DNA of 64,000 nt from Planctomicrobium sp051465645. GTDB taxonomy: Bacteria > Planctomycetota > Planctomycetia > Planctomycetales > Planctomycetaceae. The DNA lies in contig NZ_CP195790.1 in the NCBI RefSeq assembly GCF_051465645.1, positions 4,402,001 through 4,466,000 on the forward strand, in the 5' to 3' direction. The stretch's first letter is position 1. Each line of letters begins with the position of its first letter. A program made the translations under genes and the position numbers. Below are positions 35,692 to 45,202 of this stretch, one piece after another. Under the pieces are notes generated by a model, which worked only from the letters and a program-made list of their open reading frames with translations, did not search any database and was not told where the DNA came from.

Positions 35692-37050
35692 TTACTTCCA
35701 GTAAACCAGTGTCGAAAGTGAATATGGAACGAGTTCGTCACCGAATTGGACTTCTCCAAATATGGCGATGTGTTCGCCATCTTGGAGTTTCTTTTTGCCG
35801 GTGAATTTGCCGTTCACGTTGGTCAGAAGTTGCGATTCCCATTTGGACTCACGGAAGTCGGTTGTGCGAGCAGATGTGGACCACAATTTGACGGTCTGTG
35901 GCTTCTGTTCGGTTGAGATGACGAGTTCAAGGCCGTCATCACTTTTCTGATGGGTCCATGTGATGGGAGGCATCTCGCGTCCTGAGACGACTCGCTGGAA
36001 AAAGATGCCGACGGTCTGCATGACATACCCTTGGCCGTATTTCCCGTCGTCCAGGTTGTGTCCAGCATTGGGGACGCGATAGCAATACTTCGAGCTTTCT
36101 AGCTCGTCCCAGTACAGGTTCATGGCGTTGACGCTCCAGTACCGGTCATTGGCGCCGACCACCATCAATTTGGGGATGGTTAACTGAGTGCGATAGGTGA
36201 ACGGGTCCATCATCTTCCAGAGCTCATGTTCGCGACCGTGCTTCGGAATCCCGTCATCTCGGACGAGGCCTTTGCTGGTGTAGTCCGCGATCTGTTCGCT
36301 GTAGAATCCCCAGGTCTCTTTCTGGTACTTCATCTGTTCGCTGAAGTTCAGCACGTCAATGACCATGGGGGCTGTCCCGACAATGCGTTTGTCAGCAACC
36401 GGTGCGAGCCAACTTGTCCACCCGCGTTTCGATGCCCCTGTCGTCACGAAACCAGTCACTTCCTGTTGGAATTTCTCCTTGGAGAATGCCTGTAAGACGT
36501 CCATGGCTTTGACAGCGCTTTTCGCCATTGGGAACAACAGTGGCCAGGTTGGATCACCGGTTTCCAGATAGTTCAGCCATGTATGGGAGATGAGATCATC
36601 TTCCTTACGATCACCGAAGAGAGGTTGGTTTGGGACCTGATGCAGGATGGCAACTCTGGCTCCACACAATTGAGCTAAAGTTTGGCCCATTGCGTCATCT
36701 TTTGTTGAAGGGATACGTCCTGTGCTGCCGCCAGTGACGTAGATCAACATGTGCTGTGGGTGCTTGAGAACCGCTGGCTCGTACACCATCAGCGGATGTT
36801 TCCAGATGATGCCTTGCCACTTCTGCGAGACGAAGTCGAGGCGATAAATTTTCAGACCACCTTGTTCCCTTGTCTCTTCAAGAGACCAGCGGAAATCAGG
36901 CTCTGGGCGGTTCACATAGTCCTGCAGATGTTGCGGAACCTGTGGGGACTGCTTCGGCCTGACTTTTTCCTCTGCGGAGACTGACGAGAAAGGGCATGCC
37001 ATCACGGCAATCGCGAGTGCAATCGCACGATATTGAATTCGACTTATCAT
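35692..37050 (-). CDS. PhoPQ-activated pathogenicity-related (PqaA) family hydrolase
   Basis: 452 residues with a signal peptide (about 1-26, AFSSVSA-like cleavage). It matches PqaA: YVNRPEPDFRWSL near the N-terminus, LIYVTGGST, and an alpha/beta-hydrolase elbow TTGASKRGWTSW (Gly-Ala-Ser-Lys-Arg-Gly) with the catalytic Ser retained. A late PNAGHNLDDGKYG gives the candidate catalytic His, and MVVGANDRYW the acid. The family was named in Salmonella for its regulation, and the enzyme's true substrate is unknown. No PhoPQ system is visible here, so the name is historical. Confidence 0.85.
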   Translation of the reverse strand: MISRIQYRAIALAIAVMACPFSSVSAEEKVRPKQSPQVPQHLQDYVNRPEPDFRWSLEETREQGGLKIYRLDFVSQKWQGIIWKHPLMVYEPAVLKHPQHMLIYVTGGSTGRIPSTKDDAMGQTLAQLCGARVAILHQVPNQPLFGDRKEDDLISHTWLNYLETGDPTWPLLFPMAKSAVKAMDVLQAFSKEKFQQEVTGFVTTGASKRGWTSWLAPVADKRIVGTAPMVIDVLNFSEQMKYQKETWGFYSEQIADYTSKGLVRDDGIPKHGREHELWKMMDPFTYRTQLTIPKLMVVGANDRYWSVNAMNLYWDELESSKYCYRVPNAGHNLDDGKYGQGYVMQTVGIFFQRVVSGREMPPITWTHQKSDDGLELVISTEQKPQTVKLWSTSARTTDFRESKWESQLLTNVNGKFTGKKKLQDGEHIAIFGEVQFGDELVPYSLSTLVYWK

Positions 37051-37187
37051 GACAGGATGTCAGTTCTCAGAATTTGTGCCGGGGGATTGGTTTGCTTTGT
37101 TTGCTTCGAAAAGGGAGAAGTCGCTGTTGCGAGCCTGAATTTCAGTATGTTGATTATCAGTGTGCCGCTCTCAGTTGGGAAACTTGT

Positions 37188-37646
37188 TTATTTTGTCGTC
37201 AGTTCAATCGTTCCCAATTCTACTGGAGTGTTCGCTTCCGCTTTGAAGGTTTTGGCAGGCTTCTTCTGGTTGCTGTATTTCCCTTTAAGAAGATCAGGTC
37301 CCTGATAAGTGCGTGCGATCATATTGTATGTCTTCAGAATGCAGGTGATCGCATACTCTCCTTCTGGTACGCCATCGCCGGTTTCGTAAGTGGAAGCAGT
37401 AAATGTGCCGTCCGGCTTGGTGATGGCAGAAGAAAGCGACGGGTGTTCTGTGTCTGGAGCCCCGAGAAAGTGGAAGTTGATCTGCACTGGTGACTCGGGA
37501 GGTTTGCCGTCAACAAGGATTGTCCCTGTCACTTTGGTGAGAGGTTTTCGATACGGCTCGTCTGTTTTGCTACAGGCAGAGAATGTCAGAAAACAAACGG
37601 ACGCCAGCGTAATTCTAAGTGCGGAAAGTTTCGAACGCGAGTGCAT
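37188..37646 (-). CDS. Lipoprotein downstream of a DUF1559 gene
   Basis: 152 residues starting with a lipoprotein signal: hydrophobic TLASVCFLTFSAC with a lipobox-like FSAC, so the Cys would be lipidated. The mature part looks like a carboxypeptidase-regulatory/transthyretin-type beta sandwich (TKVTGTILVDGKPPE...), ending in VELGTIELT. Small lipoproteins of this kind regularly follow DUF1559 genes in planctomycetes. A stable hairpin (37720-37754) in the 191-bp gap could lower its expression relative to the upstream gene. Function unknown. Confidence 0.78.
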   Translation of the reverse strand: MHSRSKLSALRITLASVCFLTFSACSKTDEPYRKPLTKVTGTILVDGKPPESPVQINFHFLGAPDTEHPSLSSAITKPDGTFTASTYETGDGVPEGEYAITCILKTYNMIARTYQGPDLLKGKYSNQKKPAKTFKAEANTPVELGTIELTTK

Positions 37647-37719
37647 GTCGTTTCGCCTGATGCATTGCTGTTGAATCAAGGGTGGTACACAGAAGAAACG
37701 TATCGACTCATGAATGAAG

Positions 37720-37754
37720 TCCCACGACGGGCACGATGGCGGTCCGTCGTGGGA
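37720..37754 (-). terminator. Stable hairpin between DUF1559 and lipoprotein genes
   Basis: A perfect 11-bp GC-rich stem (TCCCACGACGG / CCGTCGTGGGA) with a 13-nt loop. The minus-strand tail is CTTCATTCAT, without a proper U-run, so it may be a partial terminator or an RNA-processing/stability element. Confidence 0.45.
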
Positions 37755-37837
37755 TGGTCGAAATTCGCAGGATGAATGTGATCGCGAGTGACCACTGTGG
37801 AAAGGTCACTTGGTCGACCTGACGAGTTCAATGTGAT

Positions 37838-38875
37838 TTAGAACTCTCCAACAATTTCATCACCGGCGCGAGTGATCAACGCTGCAAATGTGGATGCTGC
37901 AATGTTTGCACTGACAAAACGGACCACGCCATCTCCCATCAGGAACTGTGCTCCGCCTTCATGGAAGCTGTAATAACCGGTGTTGCGTGAATTTGTGCAG
38001 TTCATGATACAGGGGCCCCCGTTGGTGCCTGGTTGACCATCGTAAAGCGATCCGCCTACCCAGTGTTCGCCATTGAGCAGATCTCCCCACGCTCCCCCAT
38101 TTGCGGGACCGTCCGATGTTGTCCGCGCTGAATCAATGGTGCGTTTGGCGAAGATCTCTCCTCCACCGACTCGTTCCCCAAGCAGAATGGTGTTGGACGT
38201 ACCGTCAGTGATTCTCGCCATGTTTGTGAGCGGGGTGTTAGAGCCCAAGGACCCGATCATGAACAGGATTCCCTTACGGTCGGAAGGGGCTCAGCTTGGA
38301 TAGGCAATGTTCATCAAAGCATTGTTGATCCCAGAAGCAGGGCAATAATCGGTTCGAGCTGCGTTCCAGGAAATCTGGAAAGGAGGAACCCCCGCACCTG
38401 CCGCATTTGGTGGCAGCACATAGTTGTTCATCGTCTGTGCCGTTGTTGATGGGCACATGTAAACTGTGAGTGGCGTCGCAATCACTTCCAGGTTTGCGGT
38501 GACGGCTGCCGCGGAATACCCCAAGGCAGTCGCCCCGTTAATCGCTGGTGCTTCAGATACCCATTTGTTGTAGAGAACGGATTGCTCCAGGTATGGAAGG
38601 ATCGCAACTCCATATGTCCCGGCGTTAAACCTGTCATCGACATATGAGCCGTAAGGGAACATCTGAAAGACATCGTGATAGTTGTGGAGCGCGAGTCCCA
38701 ACTGCTTCAGGTTGTTTTTGCACTGACTTCGACGGGCAGCCTCTCGGGCCTGCTGGACCGCTGGCAGCAGCAGGGCAATCAGAATCGCGATGATTGCAAT
38801 CACAACCAGAAGTTCAATGAGAGTGAAGCCTCTCGCACGAATCGACTGACGTCGAAGGGGAGTCATCGTAGCCAC
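37838..38875 (-). pseudogene. DUF1559 pseudopilin-like gene interrupted by an in-frame UGA
   Basis: The N-terminal half (38875-38291) begins with a type IV prepilin signal (GFTLIELLVVIAIIAILIALL) and the DUF1559 start LLPAVQQAREAARRSQC. It stops at TGA 38293-38291. The same frame then continues without a shift through APSDRKGILFMIGS to 37838 and holds the C-terminal DUF1559 signature (DGTSNTILLGER, and FHEGGAQFLMGDGVVRF). Together they are 345 codons, the normal length of the family. The gene is thus disrupted by one stop codon: a nonsense mutation, a sequencing error, or read-through. DUF1559 proteins are multi-copy surface-associated pseudopilins in this phylum, so loss of one copy may be tolerated. 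Confidence 0.82.
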
Positions 38876-39739
38876 CTTGAATTAATGAGAAGTCGAACGA
38901 CTATTGAAGTGATCAAGTTGCAGACAGCAACCGGACTCAGGAATTAACTTCGGATCTCACTGACACAGTAAACTGATGATTCAACAGCAATGATTGACAC
39001 GCCATATGCGCGCGTCTGACCTTCAGAAGGTTGATGTTTTGGAGGTCCTACCTCGAAGGCAGTGACGCATGGCCACTGTCTGGTTGCCTTTAATGAAGGC
39101 TTGATAACGAATTCAATGAATGCACGGATGCCTGGAAACGGACTTCAAAAGGCGAAGGGCGAGAGGCAAATGCTCGTTCCCTCTCGTGTCTGCTTGATTG
39201 TTTCTATGCGATCTGATGTCGCTCTGAGCTGAAATCTGGTGCAGAAGCGAAATCATTCAGTAACTATCGACAATACACCTGATTGGCATGTTGTCGATGT
39301 TTCGTTGACGAAAATTCTGGTGACTATTGAATTGCAACTCGGCAATGCATTGATAACAGAGCGAACGTTCATACAGTGATTTGATGACTCTGTGGTTATC
39401 AAATCCAGAGCTTTACAACCTGCTATCGAAAATCCGTGAGTGGCCCTAACGAATCTTGAGCAGCCAATGTCATCGTACTTGGGATGCCTCTTGCGTTTGT
39501 CGACAACGCTGAATGGAGGAGTGCTGTCAACTGCCTTAATCCGTGGCAAATCTGTTTCGCGGCAGTGACCGGAAGTGTCCTGCCCGGAAACGTTGACAGT
39601 CTCTCTACTGCCTTAAATACCTTGTATGTCTTCAAATAGTTCGGAGGAAAACGTAAATTTTTCCTGTTGCGTTACCAGACCTCAGTAACAATCTGTCGAG
39701 AATCCAACTTCGATAGTGATGTTCTCGTTATGGGGCAAG
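38876..39739. other. 864-bp gene-free stretch
   Basis: The longest gap in the window, upstream of the DUF1559 gene and downstream of the photolyase gene. It is AT-rich with scattered small dyads, for example GATTTGAT/ATCAAATC at 39378-39405, and a 10-base repeat ACTGCCTTAA at about 39532 and 39608. Open frames here (for example minus 39253-39549) look like chance. I cannot identify an RNA gene. Confidence 0.4.
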
Positions 39740-41212
39740 CTACTTTGCGTACTGCGCCAGGTACGTTTTCAGTCGAAGTTTTCGGAGTGTGTTTTCGCTC
39801 GACATGTATCGAATTGTGCCGTAAACCGGTCGTTCAGGTCCCCACGCCCGATCGTAGCGCCCGAGTACCCAAAAGATTCCGGAATATGAGTTTGGATCAC
39901 GGCCGTCGACGGCGTATTTATTGTTGAGTTCAATCATGAACTCGAGCGCCTGCCGAGGTGATTCCGTCCACTCCAGGATCTTCTTCCCCCAGAGCATTCG
40001 CAGGTAGTTGTGCATGCGGCCGTCTCGTACAAGTTGGCGTTGCGCTGCATTCCATACAGGGTCGTGTGTTTTTGCATTTTCGAACTCGTCGAGCGTATAG
40101 ATCGTTTCTCTTGGATCGCGTTCGTGCTTTTTGAGCGTGGCTTTAGCCCAGTCTGGCAGTGACTCGTACTTGTCGTAATCTGCTCGATGTGTACACATGT
40201 TGAATCCCAGCTCTCGCCAGGTAATCAGTTGGTCGAGGAATTGCTCTGCCGATGGGGACATCCCCCACCATCCTTCCTTGCTGCCTGATTTCGATTCGCT
40301 CAGACAATCCGGCGTCCATTCTTCTCGGGTGCAAATCCGATGGAAGATCTCGTGGGGAGAGATGTGGCCGAAGTGAAGGTGGGGAGACAGCCCGCTGACC
40401 GATTCGTTTTCTGGTGAGTTCCTCTCTTCTCCATAACGATCAAGCCGGTTGTTCATAAACAGGGTGAGTAACTGATTCGCTGCGATTTGGCCTCCGTTAA
40501 AGGCTGCAGGGACGACATGATGGTCGATTGGAAGTGATTGAAGTTGTTCCGGGGTGCCGGTGAGCAGGGCATCGGATGCCTCAGGCCACTTCGCCAGAAT
40601 GTTTTCCGGGAGTGAAGCGAGCTTTGGGAGCGAGACTCCAGAAAGTGGATCGGGAGTCGGCGCAGTCTCGATGTGCTTTGCCAACTCTTTCTGCAGGAAT
40701 CGGCGGTAAGCATAGGCCGTTGGATAAGCATGATCCGTGACTGAGAGAGGAAGCAGACCGTTCGAGTCGATGCTTTCTGCCAGCACAGGTGATCGTTGGC
40801 CGGCGATGCGATTGAGGATCGGAAGAAAGAAGCATGGGAAATCATCCGTCACCACGACGCATGCCAGTTGGGCGAGACTGTCGAACAGCCCGTGAGCTGC
40901 GCGTTGTTGCGGTTCCACATAGGCGTAGTACGTGACCGGTTTGGGAGCTAAGGCCGCGCGATTGTTCGCCATTCCCTGCAGGACAAATCGATGAATCCGG
41001 TCGTTCGCCCAGCGATAGCCGACCTGAAGTGCTTCGAGGATGACGAGTGGACGGTTCAGTTTTTCGGCCCATTGAACCGCGCGTTGCAGGCCGAAATTCC
41101 AGGTCGATCTGCGTTGTGCGGTCATCCAGTACAGAATGAAATTGCCGTCCGGATTGACGGGGTTGGAGTTTAAAGCTCGAATTCGAGAGAGAGGTGTTCT
41201 CTGGGATTTCAC
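39740..41212 (-). CDS. phr: Class II CPD photolyase
   Basis: A 490-residue flavoprotein that uses blue light to split cyclobutane pyrimidine dimers. It is of class II type. Signatures are NFILYWMTAQRRSTWN near the N-terminus, LDQLITWRELGFNMC, NYLRMLWGKKILEW, and the long C-terminal DGRDPNSYSGIFWVLGRYDRAWGPERPVYG, which is typical for class II FAD-binding. The start is GTG 41212. An internal ATG would cut the conserved N-terminal motif. There is no associated cryptochrome or chromophore gene. Confidence 0.92.
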   Translation of the reverse strand: MKSQRTPLSRIRALNSNPVNPDGNFILYWMTAQRRSTWNFGLQRAVQWAEKLNRPLVILEALQVGYRWANDRIHRFVLQGMANNRAALAPKPVTYYAYVEPQQRAAHGLFDSLAQLACVVVTDDFPCFFLPILNRIAGQRSPVLAESIDSNGLLPLSVTDHAYPTAYAYRRFLQKELAKHIETAPTPDPLSGVSLPKLASLPENILAKWPEASDALLTGTPEQLQSLPIDHHVVPAAFNGGQIAANQLLTLFMNNRLDRYGEERNSPENESVSGLSPHLHFGHISPHEIFHRICTREEWTPDCLSESKSGSKEGWWGMSPSAEQFLDQLITWRELGFNMCTHRADYDKYESLPDWAKATLKKHERDPRETIYTLDEFENAKTHDPVWNAAQRQLVRDGRMHNYLRMLWGKKILEWTESPRQALEFMIELNNKYAVDGRDPNSYSGIFWVLGRYDRAWGPERPVYGTIRYMSSENTLRKLRLKTYLAQYAK

Positions 41213-41366
41213 GCGAACGGCCTGACTGGAGCGAATAGTGAACTGAAGTTTCTGACTGCACTTCCCGAATCATATCAGATGTGTGCGTCTTTTCTGTTTG
41301 TTGGTCGGATTTCAAGTGTCACTTGTTCGTGCAACCATTGTCTGAGAAATTCGTTACAATCCCGGT

Positions 41367-42797
41367 GTGAATCTGCCAGCAACAACGTCTGAAGAACGCC
41401 AGCGCATCCTGTTTGTGACAGGCCGACTCGCTGAGGGAATGACGCGTCAGGTTGTTGCCGAAGTCAGTCAGAAGCTGGGCTTTGATGCTGACATCCAGGT
41501 CGTGGGTATCACCGTCGCGGCCTTACTGCATGTCGACTGGTTGAAGCGGAAGTTGCAGATCGAGACGACATATGATCGGGTCATTCTGCCCGGCTGGTGT
41601 CAGGGGGACCTCAATCTTCTGACAGAGCAATTCGGAATTCCATTCACACTGGGACCGAAAGATATCCGTGATCTCGGTCTGTTTTTCGGCAGTGAAGATC
41701 GTGGGCCTCCTGATCTGTCTCGCTACGACATTGAGATCCTCGGAGAAATCAATCACGCGTCCCGACTGAGCGAATCGGAGTTGGTTCGAACAGCTCTTGA
41801 TTTTCAATCCGCGGGAGCAGATGTGATTGATCTGGGGTGCATTCCCGGTCTCCGCTGGTCTGGGATCGGCAACGCTGTCCGCCAGTTACGTGAGGCTGGC
41901 TGTCGGGTTTCGGTCGACAGCTTTGATCGGGAGGAAGTGGAGTTAGCGGTTGAGGCCGGCGCCGAACTGGTCTTGAGCTGCAATCAGTCCAATCTCGATT
42001 GGGCACTCCAGCTGGATGTCGAGTTTGCTGTGATCCCTGTCGATCCCGCCGATCTCAGTACGATGTGGGAGACGGCTGCCGCATTTGCAGAACGAGGGAA
42101 ACGATATCGTCTCGACCCGATTCTCGAACCGATTGGCTTTGGGTTTGCCGCCTCGTTAGGGCGCTATCAGGCGACGAGACAAGCTGCTCCAAAATCGGCG
42201 ATGATGATGGGGATCGGCAATGTGACCGAACTGTCAGACGTGGACAGTGCAGGGGTGAATTTTTTGCTCGCGGCATATTGTCAGGAGTATGGAATTCGCA
42301 GTGTCCTGACAACTCAGGTGATCCCATGGTGTCGGACTGCGATTGCGGAGTTTGATCGAGCCCGCCGTCTGGTGAAGTATGCACTCGAACAGCGGACTCC
42401 CCCCAAACGAGTCAGTGGGGATCTGGTCATGCTGCGTGACCCACGACTCTCCACTTTGGGGGACGAGGCACTGGTTGCACTGGCACAACAGTTGAAAGAC
42501 CCGAACTATCGTATCTTCGTTGAGCGTGGCGAAATTCATGTCATGAATCGGGATGGATACTGGCATGGGACGGATGCATACCAACTGTTTGATGACATGA
42601 CCGAGGATCATCCTATGTCGGATTCCAGTCATGCGTTCTATCTTGGTTACGAGTTGTCCAAAGCAGTGACGGCTCTCACGTTGAATAAGCAGTACCGTCA
42701 GGACGAAGCATTACAGTGGGGGTTCCTGACCATTCCGGAACCGAGTGCCCACGAGCGGCGTCATCGCCAGCGCCGTCAATCGGGAGAGGAGCAATGA
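41367..42797 (+). CDS. Dihydropteroate synthase-like protein with DUF4346 C-terminal domain
   Basis: 476 residues in three parts: an N-terminal domain beginning RILFVTGRLAE (DUF6513 type, 1-130), a TIM barrel resembling dihydropteroate synthase (about 130-340, with DVIDLGCIPG, RVSVDSFDREEV and DPILEPIGFGF), and DUF4346 (about 370-470). DHPS-related proteins of this kind occur in methanogens and in bacteria with tetrahydromethanopterin-linked C1 genes, where planctomycetes belong. It probably works in pterin cofactor assembly, not in ordinary folate synthesis. GTG is the start. The stop overlaps the ATG of pabB (ATGA), indicating translational coupling. Confidence 0.85.
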   Translation: MNLPATTSEERQRILFVTGRLAEGMTRQVVAEVSQKLGFDADIQVVGITVAALLHVDWLKRKLQIETTYDRVILPGWCQGDLNLLTEQFGIPFTLGPKDIRDLGLFFGSEDRGPPDLSRYDIEILGEINHASRLSESELVRTALDFQSAGADVIDLGCIPGLRWSGIGNAVRQLREAGCRVSVDSFDREEVELAVEAGAELVLSCNQSNLDWALQLDVEFAVIPVDPADLSTMWETAAAFAERGKRYRLDPILEPIGFGFAASLGRYQATRQAAPKSAMMMGIGNVTELSDVDSAGVNFLLAAYCQEYGIRSVLTTQVIPWCRTAIAEFDRARRLVKYALEQRTPPKRVSGDLVMLRDPRLSTLGDEALVALAQQLKDPNYRIFVERGEIHVMNRDGYWHGTDAYQLFDDMTEDHPMSDSSHAFYLGYELSKAVTALTLNKQYRQDEALQWGFLTIPEPSAHERRHRQRRQSGEEQ

Positions 42798-44191
42798 GCT
42801 TGCCGTTTGTTCAGGAATTGACACCCGTTCCCAGTGTGACGGATGCACTGCAGGCATTGGCCGACTGGCCGAATGTTGTTCTGTTTGACAGCTCGCTGCA
42901 TCGCCCGGATTTAGGCAGATACTCTTTTCTGACTGCGGACCCGTTTGAACTGTTCGAGCAGTCGGCGGATTCGACATCAGATGCCATTGCGAGCATGGAA
43001 GCGGTGCTGGAGTCATTCTCGGCGCCGACCATTCCCGGTTTGCCTCCATTTCAGGGGGGAGCAGCAGGGCTGTTGACGTATGAATTGGGCCAGTGTTTCG
43101 AACGACTCCCGGTTCCGGAATGGGATTTCTTAAAGCTCCCTCGCGCAGTGATTGCTGTCTATGACTGGACGTTAGCCTGGGACCACGAGCAGGGTCGATG
43201 CTGGTTTATTGGTCATGGGTATCCTGAAGAGTCTGACCTGCATCGCAGTTCGCGTGCCGAGTGCCAGTGGCGCAGCATTTTGAAAGCGTTAAGTACAGGG
43301 CCTGCACGTTCGTCGTTTGTTGCAACCGAGCGTGCTGAACGGCCGGAAGGTTGGCCGGTATTTCCGTTTCCACCGATTCCGGATTTGGTTTCAAACTTTG
43401 ATCACGCCGGTTATCTCGCTGCGGTTCAGCAGGTGATTGATGCGATCTATGCCGGGGATATCTTTCAGGCGAATCTGTCGCAGCAATTCACTGTTCCGAC
43501 CGAGCGTTCTCCGATTGAGAACTATCTCTCACTGCGTCAGCAGAACCCGGCAACGTTCTCTGGATTCTTTGCGCACGACGATTGGGCCGTTCTGTCGTCT
43601 TCCCCCGAGCGATTCTTGAAAGTGAAGGAAGGAATTGTTTCGACTCGACCGATCAAAGGAACGCGGCAACGGCATCTTAGCCCGGAAGCGGATCTCTTCA
43701 TGCGAGATGAATTGCGGGAGAGTGAGAAAGATCGGGCCGAGAATGTCATGATCGTTGATCTCATGCGGAACGATCTGTCGCGAGTCTGTTTGCCGGGGAC
43801 CATTCAGGTGACAGAGCTTTGTCAGGTCGAAGGCTATGAAACGGTTGCCCATCTTGTGTCCGAAGTTGTGGGGAAACTGCGTCCAGACGCGACGTTCCGT
43901 GATTTAATCAGTGCGACATTCCCGGGAGGCTCGATCACCGGAGCCCCAAAAATTCGGGCAATGGAAATCATCACCGAGATCGAGAAAGCTGCTCGGGGAG
44001 CGTATTGCGGAAGCCTGTTCTATCGTGGGTTCGACGGGGCGGTCGACAGCAATATCCTGATTCGCACGATGACTCAGCGTCAGGGGTGGCTCTCCTTGCC
44101 AGCCGGGGGCGGGATCGTTGCTCAGTCGATTCCAGAACAGGAATATCAGGAGACCTTACACAAGGTTCGCGGGCTGCTCAGGTCTCTGTAA
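42794..44191 (+). CDS. pabB: Aminodeoxychorismate synthase component I
   Basis: PabB aminates chorismate to 4-amino-4-deoxychorismate, the precursor of p-aminobenzoate for folate and methanopterin. 465 residues of the chorismate-binding family. The catalytic segment reads RPIKGTRQR, whose Lys is diagnostic of PabB; TrpE has Ala at that place. GSITGAPKIRAMEIITEIE and the LSQQF/QANLSQ motif are present. Glutaminase PabA and lyase PabC are not nearby. Its start overlaps the DHPS-like gene's stop by four bases. The combination suggests p-aminobenzoate supply for a pterin cofactor. Confidence 0.9.
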   Translation: MSLPFVQELTPVPSVTDALQALADWPNVVLFDSSLHRPDLGRYSFLTADPFELFEQSADSTSDAIASMEAVLESFSAPTIPGLPPFQGGAAGLLTYELGQCFERLPVPEWDFLKLPRAVIAVYDWTLAWDHEQGRCWFIGHGYPEESDLHRSSRAECQWRSILKALSTGPARSSFVATERAERPEGWPVFPFPPIPDLVSNFDHAGYLAAVQQVIDAIYAGDIFQANLSQQFTVPTERSPIENYLSLRQQNPATFSGFFAHDDWAVLSSSPERFLKVKEGIVSTRPIKGTRQRHLSPEADLFMRDELRESEKDRAENVMIVDLMRNDLSRVCLPGTIQVTELCQVEGYETVAHLVSEVVGKLRPDATFRDLISATFPGGSITGAPKIRAMEIITEIEKAARGAYCGSLFYRGFDGAVDSNILIRTMTQRQGWLSLPAGGGIVAQSIPEQEYQETLHKVRGLLRSL

Positions 44192-44259
44192 GCAATCTTG
44201 ATTACGGACTTGAATACGGATTGGTCAACGAGATGTCATTGCCGCGCTCACACCCGTTG

Positions 44260-44634
44260 TTAAATCGCTCGTCCTAATGCCAGTCCAAGTGCGATGGCAA
44301 TGACGCCGAGGACAATCTGCCCCAACGTGTTTCCCAGAACGGACAGCCAGGCAGAGTTGTTGACCAGCACATGGGTGTCGAAGGCAAACGTCGAGTAGGT
44401 GGTAAACGCCCCGACGAATCCGGCCAGAATCACTGTTCGGGTTTCTGGGCTGATGAGCTGTCGCGTTTCGGCCAGTGACCAGACAAACCCAAAAATCACG
44501 CATCCCAGAATGTTCACGATGAACGTTCCGATCGGGAAGGCGATGCCTGCCGTTCGCTGAATCGAAAGAATCATGGAATGACGGGCAAGTGCTCCAATTC
44601 CGCCAGCCAAAAACAGCAGCAGGTATTGTTTCAT
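44260..44634 (-). CDS. crcB: CrcB/FluC fluoride channel
   Basis: 124 residues, four membrane helices, dual-topology fluoride channel that exports F-. Family features are FLAGGIGALARH (first helix), FPIGTFIVNILGCVIFGF (Asn of the pore) and GFVGAFTTYSTFAFD (the Phe-box and Thr/Ser). I chose the ATG 44634, matching the family start. The frame goes on to 44670. Bacterial fluoride channels are often behind a fluoride riboswitch, but I cannot find one upstream. Confidence 0.93.
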   Translation of the reverse strand: MKQYLLLFLAGGIGALARHSMILSIQRTAGIAFPIGTFIVNILGCVIFGFVWSLAETRQLISPETRTVILAGFVGAFTTYSTFAFDTHVLVNNSAWLSVLGNTLGQIVLGVIAIALGLALGRAI

Positions 44635-45202
44635 GGTGTCCGGGTCCTGTGAGCAATGTTGCAGGAGCAAGTTTGCTGAAGCAATTTTCGTGGAGAACGG
44701 AACTTACGCGGCGAGGGGCAGTGGATCAACAGTTGTCGAGAAGTGAATATGGAACGAACCTCTCTGGCAATCGGAGAACATTGGCAGGCATCGTAGAATT
44801 GGGAATATCAGATCACTCAACTTCAATGCCAGTGGCATGGCGACCGGTTGACAGATATACTCACGCCCTTGCCTGACCTGCCAGCCTGATCGTGACCAAC
44901 CTCACTCCAGAGGCAGCATGAGATCAGGGACGCCCTCCATTTTTCGTTTTAATTCTCCAGTACAGCAGTGGCTGTGATTTTCCGTTGCTGAATTAGCAGA
45001 AACGATCCTGAATGCAGGCCGTCCGTGATTGATGTCATGGCAATTAAGATTTTGTCACACGGATTTTTGTAGTACTGGTGACTTCCGAGATTGGGTTAAC
45101 ACGAGATCAGGGCCCCCTTCTCGCTGTGGGAATTGCTTGCAGTAATACCACCAGTCGTTTCAGCAACTCTTTTCGAACCATATCAGGTCAGAGGACTCGT
45201 AC
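44635..45202. other. Gene-free stretch between divergent genes
   Basis: 568 bp between crcB (minus) and the large cytochrome gene (plus). A TTGACA with poor -10 occurs near 44848. I see no riboswitch, RNA gene or repeat. Confidence 0.4.

Noticed and set aside
38291..38293. UGA read as selenocysteine in the DUF1559 gene
   Set aside because: Pseudopilins have no redox role, no homolog Cys is expected here, and I see no strong SECIS-like hairpin just downstream.
39253..39549. 98-codon minus frame in the largest gap
   Set aside because: Atypical composition, no ribosome site, no family match.
42794..44191. Anthranilate synthase (TrpE) as identity of the chorismate-binding enzyme
   Set aside because: The PIKGTR motif has Lys, as in PabB; TrpE has Ala. 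No trp genes are nearby.
44635..44940. Fluoride riboswitch upstream of crcB
   Set aside because: I looked for the conserved GGNGATG and GCTGATG...CTCC elements on the minus strand and found no convincing match.
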